A stretch of DNA of 64,000 nt, from NCBI GenBank assembly GCA_000727475.1, contig KL647290.1, forward strand, positions 5,937,404 to 6,001,403, written 5' to 3'. The notes beneath the pieces are model-generated. The model saw only the letters and a list, made by a program, of their open reading frames with translations, searched no databases and was not told the origin of the DNA. Below are positions 11,750-23,700 of this stretch, piece by piece; the stretch's first letter is position 1, and each line of letters begins with the position of its first letter. The stretch comes from Sarcocystis neurona. Lineage: Eukaryota > Apicomplexa > Conoidasida > Eucoccidiorida > Sarcocystidae. Both the position numbers and the translations under genes were made by a program.

Positions 11750-14708
11750 CAGAGAGAGAGCTTGTGTAGACATTTATGTGTGGGAGACGCTCTGGTGGAG
11801 CTCGCTTTTTTCAGCTGTATTCGTCAGGCTGTCCTTGAAATCTGCTTTTGGAAGCCGTACGATAGGGATGCTGCGACGTCAATTTTTCGTCTCTGCATGC
11901 CCTTTGGGAGGTGCTGCAGCTGCCACGGTCGCTGCATGCCGTGCAGCACTTTTTAGTTGCGTTCACGTCCGCTACTTCTACCTCGACCACACTGCCAGAG
12001 CGAGGACTCTCACAGATGTTTTTTTTCCGTGCGGATGTTCCGCACTCTGCATTTGTTGTAGCGACTCTTACAATTGGTCAAATAGCAAGAAGACATCCGC
12101 TGCAATGACTGCAAGTGTGAGAGTCGGATTCGGTGCCGGCCTCGTGGATCTCCTTGCCTTTCTCCGTAACGACCCTACACCCCGTCTCTATGGGTGGCTT
12201 TTTTCCTGCATGCGTCTGCTGTTTGCGTAGTTTTATCTCAACTCTGCCTGCTGCGTATGCGTCGTTTCCACTGGGTTCTCGCTGTCTCCTTCGACATGCG
12301 CACTACTCCTTTTCCCGCGGCATTTTTCATGTTCATAAGTTATTATGGCCGTCTTCATGCGCGGTGTCTCTGTCGTTGCATGCTTTTTTTTTGGCTACTT
12401 GTCTCACGGTGCTTGCAGCAGGTCTACGACTGCATGCTTTGACTCTGTGCTGCCAGCAGCAGCGGCAGAACGAGTTTGTGCGTGTCGGTTGTTCGACAGC
12501 TAGTCGACACACATCCTACCCTGCGCAGTAGTCCGTTTTGCGCTTCCGCACATGCAGGTTAAAATTTGCTTCTTTTGCTAGGTACTCATACTTGCAATGA
12601 CTCCGACCTGTCTGCCCCCGTGCTGCGCGAGGTCTTGTTTCTGTGTGCCGACGTACCTTACTGAACAGCGTTGAGCGGGCGATAGATACCTCACCGACTG
12701 AGCGTGCTCACAACATAAACGAAACGGCATTTCCTTTGAAGAACTTTGAAGCCCTCGTTTTGAGTTTGCATGCATCGGTCTGATTCTGTAAGAGCCCTGG
12801 CCGATCCTCCTGCTGTGTAGCAGCAGGCACCACTCTGGAGCAGAGAATAAATCGTGCCCTTGCCGGGTGCCGCCAAATGCAGGTGTACGCAACAACTGGC
12901 GTACACTCGGCCACATCTTGCACTAGTCGCCCCTCAGGCAGTGGCGACGTATACGCATGCATTCCTTGTGTATGTGTGTCGCAGTGTAGCTATATTTGGG
13001 CGCGCAAATACAGGTGTGACACCTTCATGTATTTGAGGATGTACGCCCACGTTTGGACTCGCAGTACTCCAGGCAAGTGTTCTTCTCAAACAAGCTCCTG
13101 CCGCCTACACTTTTACAGGAGGAAGTTCCGCATGCCTTATGACTGGGAACGTACAAGCGAGGCCTCTGCACCCACAAGAAGTTACAGTAGACTTCGGACG
13201 GAGTGATTCATCGTCTGTACCAAACTTCTGTACTGCACGCGTACCCCACTACCACACCTCTATGAGTCCTCCACATCATACGCTTCCCCGTTGGAACTAC
13301 CACACACGCTACAGGAGCGCCTCTACTGCCACCCGTTTTGCAGAGGTGCATGCGCTTGTTCCTGGTGCAGAGCAGGAATCAGCGTGACTGTCCAAAATAC
13401 ACAGCAGGAAGCACGTACAACGCATCTCGAGGTGCAGTGCGCAGTGCAGAAGTACTAACGTTGTACTTGATTTTGCAGTTGGCAAGGCACTGCTGAAGCG
13501 TCGCCTCTCTGTGTGGAAGGAGAGTGAGAGACAGCTACTCTTCTTCTGGAGTCTGCATGCAGCCTCCCCGTTCGTCACGCTTCACACCGTGGAAGCTGCG
13601 AGCTGCACCGCTGCACGTGCGCGAGACCACTAGCATGCGGAAGTGTGAAACTCGGTATGACCTGAACCACTGCTAGATCTTTCTGTAGACATTGTGCGTG
13701 GAAAATGCGCCCGCGGCACGGCGTCCCTGCATGCATCAGTTTGGCGTGGAATGCCGACGAGCCGTCTACGAGTGTGCGCTGTCGTTGGGGCAGAGCGCTG
13801 TGTGGGTGGGAAAGTGGATCAGTGAGCTCAAGCGTGGTGACGAATTTTTTAGCGTGCAGCACGGGCGTCTCCCAGGGGTGATGCAGCAGCGCCGACGCAG
13901 CCCTTGCGCTGGAAAAGATCTACTCTGCAGGCGGCGGTGCCGAAAAGAACTACGCTGCAGCACATGTGGAGAAACCACCGTGACACATCTGTTTGCCAGC
14001 AGTCTCTTTGCAGTTGTGGCAGTCGCTGCAGGAAATGCTACTGCCCGGCGTGAAAATGACGAACGTGGACAGAAAAGTCCCTGCCGTGGTCACGCGAGTT
14101 CGTAGGTCGTGCGTGGGTCGTGCTGGTTACGTACAACGCTCGCGAAAACACGTGTCTCCATACGTCAGGCATTGGCCACTACGACGCATGCAGCGCACAC
14201 GTAGCAGCGGGGCAGCTGCTCAAGTTCTCAACAGACCAAGTGCATGCTGTCCGCAGCAGCAGCAGCGAAGGAGACGAAAGAAACACGGCGGTACAAAGGA
14301 AACGGTGCAATGGTGCAGTACACACAGAGTCCCGTGTGGAACACGAATTACGGCTCAGAAAACGGCGCAGGAGTGCAGTCCGTATATAGTCCTGTAGCGT
14401 CGTGCGAAACAGCAGATGCAACTGCAACCTCAATCCTTGCAGTGAACGGTAGCGTAGGTGGAAGCACCGCAGCAGCAGCCGCACCCGCAGCAGCTGCAGA
14501 CCCCATAGCAGCGCAGGCAGCAGCCGCGGAGGCAGCAGCAACAGCAGTAGCAGCGGCAGCAGTAGCAGGTGCAGCAGCAGTAGCAGACGTAGCAGCAGTA
14601 GCAGAGGCAGCAGCAGCAGTAGCAGCAACAGAGGCGACAGGAACTACAGTTGTTTGTAGACGTCTAGAAGTGCCTCTACGGCTTTGGCGAAGGCGTAAGT
14701 TCGCCTGA
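11750..14708 (+). CDS. Unidentified coding-like region, probably multi-exon or decayed
   Basis: This 3-kb stretch has almost none of the microsatellite that fills its surroundings and contains short protein-like segments on the plus strand in changing frames. Examples are 12582-12655 (SDLSAPVLREVLFLCADVPY), directly followed in another frame by 12661-12780 (NSVERAIDTSPTERAHNINE); 13479-13630 after a TTTTGCAG acceptor (GKALLKRRLSVWKESERQLL); 13689-13870 after a CTGTAG acceptor (SLGQSAVWVGKWISELKRGD); 14005-14101 (SLQLWQSLQEMLLPGVKMTN) before GTAGGT; and an Ala-rich segment to 14694 before GTAAGT, or to the TGA at 14706-14708. I recognise no family. The frame change near 12656-12661 leaves no room for an intron, so a frameshift or decay is possible. 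Confidence 0.3.
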
Positions 14709-17058
14709 CCTTCCACCGGCCTACGCATAAGCAGCACACGCATGACACAGTAAATCAACTGCAATGCGCACAACGCATGCAGAAAAGACATGTGTCTGTA
14801 ACGGATGCAACGAGGAAAGGCAGGCGCGGGGACGGCAGCAGGACGCGCACATCACACGCAGACAACCACCCCGAGCACTGCTTCTCTCTCTTCCTGGGAA
14901 TGCAGCGAGGTATAAAATAAAAGACGGGCGCCCGAGGCAACAGCGTCCTTTTATCTAGATGAACATGTGCTTCTCAATAAAAAAACCCCTTACTCATAGG
15001 TGTAGGTACACATATACATATATATATATATACATACACCTCGTATGTATACCTGCTCAGGTAGGGCACACTGATGCATACAAATTTATACACACATGTA
15101 CATATTGCGTATGTGTATCTATCCGGGCAGACACACCCAATCACACCAATTTCTATACATATGTGTATATATGTATATATATATATATATATCTGCATAG
15201 GTTGACACATTCATTCATATAAATTTATATATATACTGTATGTGTGTGTACTCATTTAAAGAGAGTGAGGCTACAGACAGGTGTGTCTATCTGTGTAGAA
15301 TCACGTGGCAGCAGTTCCGATCTAGCAGCGCGGTGTACAAGCACATGTAGACTCACATGGTCTGAGCCCAGCGTAGTTTCTGCTAAAGCGATGCATCTTC
15401 ATATATAGTCAAGACTGCTCCATTTGTGTAGACACACATTAATACAAAAACGTATTCACACACACCTATGAAAAGTTGAGTTCTACACGGACATATAAGG
15501 AAACTGGCAACTTTACTTCTCTCTCTCTCTCTCTAGATATATGTATGTGGGGGAGTAGGGGACTCGGCTTATATTCGGAGAAAAAGACGTACGGACGTAG
15601 TCGCCAGGAGGGGGGCAGTCCTCGTAATCGTAGCGGAAGATCAGGACGGGCCTTGCATGCCACGTCTCGTTATCTGCAGCAGCCGTTCAAGAGGCAGAGA
15701 GATATGCCACGCATAAACACAGAGAAAGACAAAAAGACGGAAAGTACGAAGAATAAGAGAAGAAGGGACCCCGGACATCACCACAATCCTCTCTGTTGAT
15801 TTACACATCGCCCATCAACTCGAACATACATATACTTTGCAGGTGTACACGTGTGCATATATACATACATATACATATATATACGTATAGATACACTCAC
15901 ACAGACATTTATGTACGTACACATATAGAGGTACGCATATACAGAGGACAGTGATGTGTACAAATATACATACAAATATATACACATAGAGACAGAGAGC
16001 GAGAGAGATATACGGACCTACACACTATATACACATGTTGGATACGCTTACACAGACGACAGCTATCTATATGTATGTATATAGAGAGATAGATAGATAG
16101 ACAGGATAGGTAGGATAGATAGGATAGATAGATAGATATAGATAGATACTCTTGCACAGACGACAGTCGCCCACATTCTTCGCCGTTGTGCGACAAGAAT
16201 ACCTGAAGCTGATAGAAAATTATTCCTCGGCAGGCGCACAATACGTATATATATATATACATATAGATATAGATATATATACATATAGATATATATACAT
16301 ATAGATATATAGACATGTAGATATATAGACATATATCTATACATACATATTGATATATATACAGAGATATACACATACAGGCATATATATACAGAGATAT
16401 ATACATACAGAGAGACATATATATATAGATATATATACAGAGATATATACATACAGAGAGACATATATATACAGAGATATATACATACAGAGAGACATAT
16501 ATATACAGAGTTATATGCATACAGAGAGACATATATATACAGATATATATACAGAGATATATACATACAGAGAGACATATATATACAGAGATATATACAT
16601 ACAGAGAGACATATATACAGAGATATATACACACAGACATATATAGAGATATATACATACAAATATATCTATATATATACAAACTCCGCGGTGTGAACAG
16701 GAGCGTGCAGATGGACAGGTGAACAGCCCTGCAGATATTTAGCGACGTATCTACACAACGTCCTGAGGCACGCGTAAACATATATATATACACGTATATA
16801 TATGTGAAAGAAGAGAGAAACACACAAAGGGAGGGATAGGAATATCTATTTAGGCCTGTCCTACATACGTAGAGATAGCTGAAGATGAATAACCGAAGCA
16901 GACACCTGCTAGAAAGACAGGTGGATAGACAGACCAGTGCTGCGCGCAGAGTCGCATGCAAAGAAGGGGAAAAATTTTATATACTTGAACATGCGCGTTT
17001 CTCTCTCCCCACACACGCATGCATGCGCCACGACACGCACAGACATGCCCACCCAGAC
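14709..17058. other. Intergenic low-complexity sequence
   Basis: TA/TG/CA microsatellites dominate 14990-15260 and 15830-16830. A degenerate GATA/CATACAGAGA array lies at 16080-16670. No exon with splice signals and protein-like content was found. The ORFs on both strands (SLYVYISVYI-like) are translated microsatellite. Confidence 0.5.
16350..16660. repeat. Degenerate tandem array of ATATATACATACAGAGAGAC units
   Basis: About ten imperfect units of 26-40 bases built on ATATATACATACAGAGAGAC repeat across this stretch, preceded by TATAGATA microsatellite. Both strands remain open and give long repetitive ORFs, which I reject as genes. Confidence 0.7.
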
Positions 17059-20000
17059 CTACGTCAATATGTGCAGGGCGAAAAAGAGACCGGTGCAGTC
17101 TTCTTCTTGAGACTCTGAGAAGGTTCTTCGTCGCTGGGGATGAAAGGAGGATGCACCCAATTTCTTACTCAAAACGTGTGAACACATCACACACAGACGT
17201 ATACTACTGGTGTGCATGCAAGCGCGTTGAAGACGAAGAAAGAAGGGCAGAAGAAGCGCCACACAGACGGGAAAGGCCTTCTCGAGCAGCTGCTGCTGCG
17301 CGTGGCAGCCGCATGCAGCTGCGAGAGAAACTCTACATACTCGTCCATACACAAATACAGACACACACACACAAACAGATACGTACGTCCACCCAGCAAA
17401 AGAGAGAGGAAGCCAGGAGCGGACGTGAAGGTCGTCGAGGAGCAGCAGCAACGCAGGGCAGCTCTTCTCACTGCGTCCGCGATGAAGAAGCCGGGCGTCG
17501 TAGATGAGAACGTCCCCTGCCTGCAGGGTGGGTCGCACGGTGTTGCCGCTGCGGCTGAGAAGGCGGACGAGGGAGCAGCAGCAGGTCCTGCACTTCTGCA
17601 GCAGCCCTTCCTCCTGCACGCGAGTCCGTCGCCGGGCCACAGAGACGCAGTCGTCAGCAAAAAAGAAAATGGGCCGCCGCCGACAACAAATGGGCCGCCG
17701 CCGACAGCGACGGAGACGCAGCCGACACACGGACCGAAGACGCGACCCGCGGCTGAGAAGACCCCCCCGCACCGCGCCGAAACGAAACGCCAACGAGAGA
17801 CACGGAGACGGAGACAGAGAGGGGGACAAACGCGAGGGGGGGTAAAGTGGATGTGGAAGGGGTTGCGCAGCACAGAAACGATGTATGCACAAAACGTAAT
17901 TCAGCCATATCCACACCCACCCACCCACACCCACCCACACCCACCACACCACCACCACACCACCACCACACACACCACACCCACCCACCACACCCACCAC
18001 CCACACCNNNNNNNNNNNNNNNNNNNNNNNNNNNNNNNNNNNNNNNNNNNNNNNNNNNNNNNNNNNNNNNNNNNNNNNNNNNNNNNNNNNNNNNNNNNNN
18101 NNNNNNNNNNNNNNNNNNNNNNNNNNNNNNNNNNNNNNNNNNNNNNNNNNNNNNNNNNNNNNNNNNNNNNNNNNNNNNNNNNNNNNNNNNNNNNNNNNNN
18201 NNNNNNNNNNNNNNNNNNNNNNNNNNNNNNNNNNNNNNNNNNNNNNNNNNNNNNNNNNNNNNNNNNNNNNNNNNNNNNNNNNNNNNNNNNNNNNNNNNNN
18301 NNNNNNNNNNNNNNNNNNNNNNNNNNNNNNNNNNNNNNNNNNNNNNNNNNNNNNNNNNNNNNNNNNNNNNNNNNNNNNNNNNNNNNNNNNNNACCACCAC
18401 CCACACACACCCACCACCACACACCACCCACACACACACACACGACTGTAAATATTTACATCAATATATATACTAATGGTTTCATGCGTAGAGATATAAC
18501 ATATATGTGCAAGAGCATCCACGTATATACAGACAGATTTATTTCCACATATATAGACAGAGAGATATGGATCTCAAGTCCACAAAGAGATATGTATGAA
18601 TGTATGCGTACATATAAATATATATGTGTAGGTGGGCACAGACACACATTCATATCGACTTGTACGTCTATATATATAGAGAGAGAAAGGTATGGGTATA
18701 AAGTTCAATATACATATATACACATATGTATATTCATATATACCTGTCCCGATGTATGTATGCGTACGTCAACACATATAGAGACGCACGTCAACATATA
18801 TATGTGTGGAGAGGCGCGCGCACGAGGAGGTAGCGGTGTAGGTACACGGGAATAGGGAAGGGCCTGCTGTTCTGAAGAAAGCGATAAGAAGAAGAAGAAA
18901 TTCGACGGGACAGCTACCGAAGGGGAAGAAGCGAAGAGGGGGCGCAGAAGGTGGAAGAAATTGCAGGGACGGAGAAGACCACCAAGAAGAACCAGAAATC
19001 CGAAGAAGACGGAAGGGAAGATAAAAAAGGAGGAGGCGGATAAGAAGGGAATCGCAAGGACGGAAAATGACGAGGAGGAGGACGTTGGAGATGTATGTGG
19101 AAGATTTGCTGTTTGGTGGTTTTGTGGGGAGAGACACATCGTTCAGGCAGCAGAGTCGTCGGCGGGGAGGCGTCTCTTCTCGAGGAAGTCAGACACGTTT
19201 TCCCCGTTTTCAAGAGACCCCCTTCTCCGTCGACACTTCCTCGTCTCTCCCTTTTTTCCGTCTCTTCTTTTCATGTTTTCCCCCCCAAAACACACACCCC
19301 CGTCTGTGATCTCCCTCCAGAGGGCCGGGAAGGCGGAGGGGAGACCGACCAACGGAGCAGCAGCCCGGGACGGGGGGTGTACATACACCTGCGAGGTGCA
19401 CTTCACGGACGGAAAGTTGTGTTCTCGGGGTTAAATGCCCTTCTCTCTTTTTCTTCTTCGCCCCCCCCAAAAGTCCCCCCTTCTTAGAAGCAAACACGTG
19501 CGACACATCCTCCTCGGCCTATCGCACGCGAACTTCCACAACCACCCCTTCCACACAGGATTGCCTATTCCCCATAACCAACAATACGTATATATACATG
19601 TACATATAAATATACACATATACATATTTAGAGAGACAGACGCATATATATATATTAATGTGGGTACATATACACACATACACCAATACATGTACATACG
19701 TATATATATATATATACACGGATATAGGTATACACAGATATACATATATATATATATATATGTTAATGTGTGTACATACACAGACATACAACAATACACG
19801 TACATACATGTATACATATATATATATATACACGGATAGAGATATAGGCAGATATATATATATATATTAATGTGGTTACATATGCATACACACACCAATA
19901 CATGTACGTGCATCTATACATATATATATATATACACACGGATATAGATATAGACACATATACATATATATATATCAATGTGTGTACGTATACATACATA

Positions 20001-20728
20001 CACCAATACATGTACATACACATATATATGCGGACACACATATAGACAAATATACACACAAGCCTACACGTCTGTATATATATACAGAGAACTTTGAAGT
20101 GTCTCGTCTCTATTAAGGGGAAGATTGTGAATATAAACACAGATACAGATATGGAGAGATACATGCACACGCCTACATATACACACACATATGCAAAGGG
20201 TATATGCACGTGTATGAATATATGTGTGTGGCTACGGCTTTCATCGGTGGAGACGCAGAAATCCATATTAATGAGGCACATGCAGCTGGAGAGAAAAACA
20301 CACAAATTTTGAAAGGCGGACTTCTTCGGACCCTCGTCCAAACGCCCCATCCACACACACACATGCATACGGACCGAAATTCAGGAGACACACACAAACC
20401 CAAACACACACATATATATGGAGAGGTAGATATACGTATATATACGTAGATAGAAACAGCTACACATACAAAAAGACCGATACATATACATACACAGATA
20501 CAGACAGATCTACACACATACACATATAGAGGAAATAGACAAATATATACATATATTCATATATGTAAATGTACGTGTATATATATGTGTAGGTGTGTGT
20601 ACGCGAAGATAGAGGGATATGAGTAGGTGGAACTTTGAAGGACGTGTGTGCGACCTCCGAGAGGAGGGCAGTTCCCTTCTTTTCTGCTGCTGCGGGGAAG
20701 ATAAACTTCTACGAAAAAAACTGAATCG

Positions 20729-20766
<38 letters not shown>

Positions 20767-23700
20767 GTTATGTATGTATGTATGTATGTGTGTGTATATG
20801 TAGACGGGTACGTGTATCTCTCTATATCTGTATCAACATTTGTATCTACAGTCTTCCTGTTCCTCTGCTGCTTCTCTGCATTCTGCTGCTGCCGGTGCAG
20901 CTTCTTCGGCCTCCTCTTCTCCGGCTGGAAGTCTTCTGCCTTCGCCTTTCCCGCTTTTCTTCTTCTGCGGGTGCAGCAGACGGCGCGACGCACCTTCGAC
21001 GTCAGCAGGTGAGAAAACGGCAGCAGCTCGGTCGAGCCGTTGCTGCCGTCGACATCGCAGAGCGGCACGACGATGGTGAGGCCTCGGCTGCTGTTGTCCC
21101 GGTGCCACGGCTGCGTCACTGCCAGTGGATCTGCTCAGCAGCAGCAGCAACAGCAGCAAAACGTTATTCATGTGCCTCGGGACGTATGTACCCCCACACA
21201 TGGCGAACACCCACACATATACATACACACATATATATGTACATAAGCTGGCTTCATCAAAGAAAGATACACTCATATGTGTATATATGCATACGGACAC
21301 ACAGCGACGTATACCTTTATCCGTACGTCTGTGTAAATCTACATTTGAGACAAACACACACATATATATATACGTATACGAATAAACATATACATACAGA
21401 TATATATACATGCGTCTATATACATATGCCTGGGGAAGAGAGACGCGCACACTACATTTGCATGCATGTATATATATATATATAGGTTAAAGAGAGACGC
21501 ACATACATTATACACACGCATGTACGCATGCAGGGGGGAAGCGTGAAGAGGCGCGGCTTCGCCAAGGTGTCCACATATAAACTTTCCACAATCTACGTAA
21601 ATGTATACATGTATACATAGATATAGACATACGTGTACGTATACATACATACTCAGAAACAAATTCACATACATTTATAGAGAGAGAGAACACGAGAGAG
21701 GCGCCCTAAGAAAGGGCACCAGGTATACACATATATATATACATATATATGTATGGCCAGGAGACTGAGACCCTGTACGTATATAGGAAGCTACACACAC
21801 ACACAGAGGCATACACGGGTACGTACAACAACTGACGCAGGAGCACGTGTACTCAGACATCACACATATATATAGAAATATATAAATTAATGAATACAAG
21901 CTATGACACTCCATAGATATACGCGTATGCGATATTTCAGAGACATATATGACTAGCCGTATGCAGCAGGAAAGAAAACGAAGAAAGGCAGTGTTACCTG
22001 CTGTGACCGTCTGAATGTCCGAGACGAAGACTCTGCACCACCGCAGCAAACGCAGCAGCAGCAGCAGCACACGCCGCAGCAACAGCACCAATATATGCGG
22101 CAGCAGCACCAGCAGCAGCAATACACGCGGCAGCAGCAGCAGCAGTACATGTGAGAGCAGCGGCAGCAGCAATACATGTTAGAGCAGCGGCAGCAGCGGT
22201 GTGTGCGGCAGCAGGAGCAGTAATTGTGGGAACAGCATAAGCAGCACATGCGGGAGGAGCAGCAGGTCAAGATTGTAGTTTCCCAGCCGCAGTAGAGGCA
22301 CCAGCAGAGGAGCAGCAGCAGCGGTAATACGCAGGCTCGATAGAAGAGCAACTGCAGGAACTGCAAATCCTCCAGGGAAGAAGTAGCAGTAGCTTTTTCA
22401 CGCCGCGGAGCAGAAGGAGCAGCAGAAACAGGGACACTGTGTGCTCTCTACGGACGGCAGCAGCAGCAGTGCGCAGCGGAACGGCAAAAGCAGCGGCAGC
22501 ACCTCGACAGGTAGTAGCTGAAGAGAGAGAAATACTCGCATGCAGCGCGGACAGAACCAACGTGAGGAGGAGGGACAGCAGCAGCAACGTGCAGGAAAAC
22601 AACAAGAAAAAGCAACAGCAACAGCAGCGAAAGCAACACCCGCTACAGCAAGAGCTGCGACGGTAACAGCAGCGACAGTAGCAGCAGCAGCAACAGCAGC
22701 AACAGCAACAGCAGCAGCTGCAACAGCAGCAGCAGCAACAGCAGCGATAGCAGCAGCAGCAGCAACAGCAGCGATAGCAGCAGCAGCAGCAACAGCAGCG
22801 ATAGCAGCAGCAGCAACGGCTGCGACAGCAACAGCAGCAACAGCCACAGCAACGGCGTGGGCTAGAGGGCAGCTGCAGCCGTAGTAGCGTCGGCGGCAGC
22901 ACGAGCAAGTGCCGGAACGAAGTACGCACAGACACAGAGAAGCAGCAGACCCGGCAGCAGCAGGGCTCCGCCAGCAGCAACAGTCCGCAGAGAGCAGAAG
23001 CAACAGTCTCAAAAGGGGGAGCAGGAACAGCAGCAGGATCACACCCAGGAAAGGACAGGCAACTGGTGCGCCGGCAGCCGCTGGTGCTCCTGCTGCAGTA
23101 ACAGCAGCTGAAGCAGCTGCCGCAGCACTGGCAGCTTCTGCAGCAGCGACACATGAGGAGAAGAAGAAGCGGCAGCAGAAGCAGCACTGTATCAGCAGCA
23201 GCGGCTCTCAGGAGCACAGGACAAGAAGAAGAAGCGAGCACCACCAGCAGCAGAAGTCGCAGCGCACACGAGCACGCGCAGTAGATGACTTCTGCCGCTT
23301 CTCCGGCAGCAGCAGCAGATTGCAGCACACTGCCGCAGAAACAGGGGAGGGCGACGGCGCGGAAACCCAAACAGCTTCCCGGGGCTGCACGAACTTCTAC
23401 CGCACACAGAGATGCAAATCTGTAGACAAACACATGTATATAAATATAGGGAGATAAAGACGAATATAACACACATACGTATGTACATATCTACACCTGC
23501 ATACATGCACCTATACACATATAGGGAGATAAAGCCAAATATAGAAATATCTGTGTGTACCCGTATCTACACGTGCACACACATATCTACTTTGCTGCCT
23601 ATCTCTGTCTCTCTCTAAATCGACTTGCAGTCATACACACATTTATATGTGGAACTAAATATAGACATCTACATACATGGCGTATACAGTGAGATACAAA

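Noticed and set aside
15909..16961. 350-codon minus-strand ORF rich in YIYISLYMS
   Set aside because: It is a translated GATA/TATA microsatellite array with both strands open.
17940..18445. Telomeric repeat
   Set aside because: The CCACACCC-type array is irregular and is not the TTTAGGG/CCCTAAA repeat usual in these parasites.
17059..18522. Long ORFs on both strands crossing the N gap (up to 547 codons on plus, 487 on minus)
   Set aside because: They are kept open by undetermined bases. Only the minus-strand part below 17516 is supported, as a PhyH exon.
22540..22884. Ala/Thr-rich plus-strand ORF
   Set aside because: It is pure triplet repeat inside a PhyH intron, with no non-repetitive sequence or splice signal.
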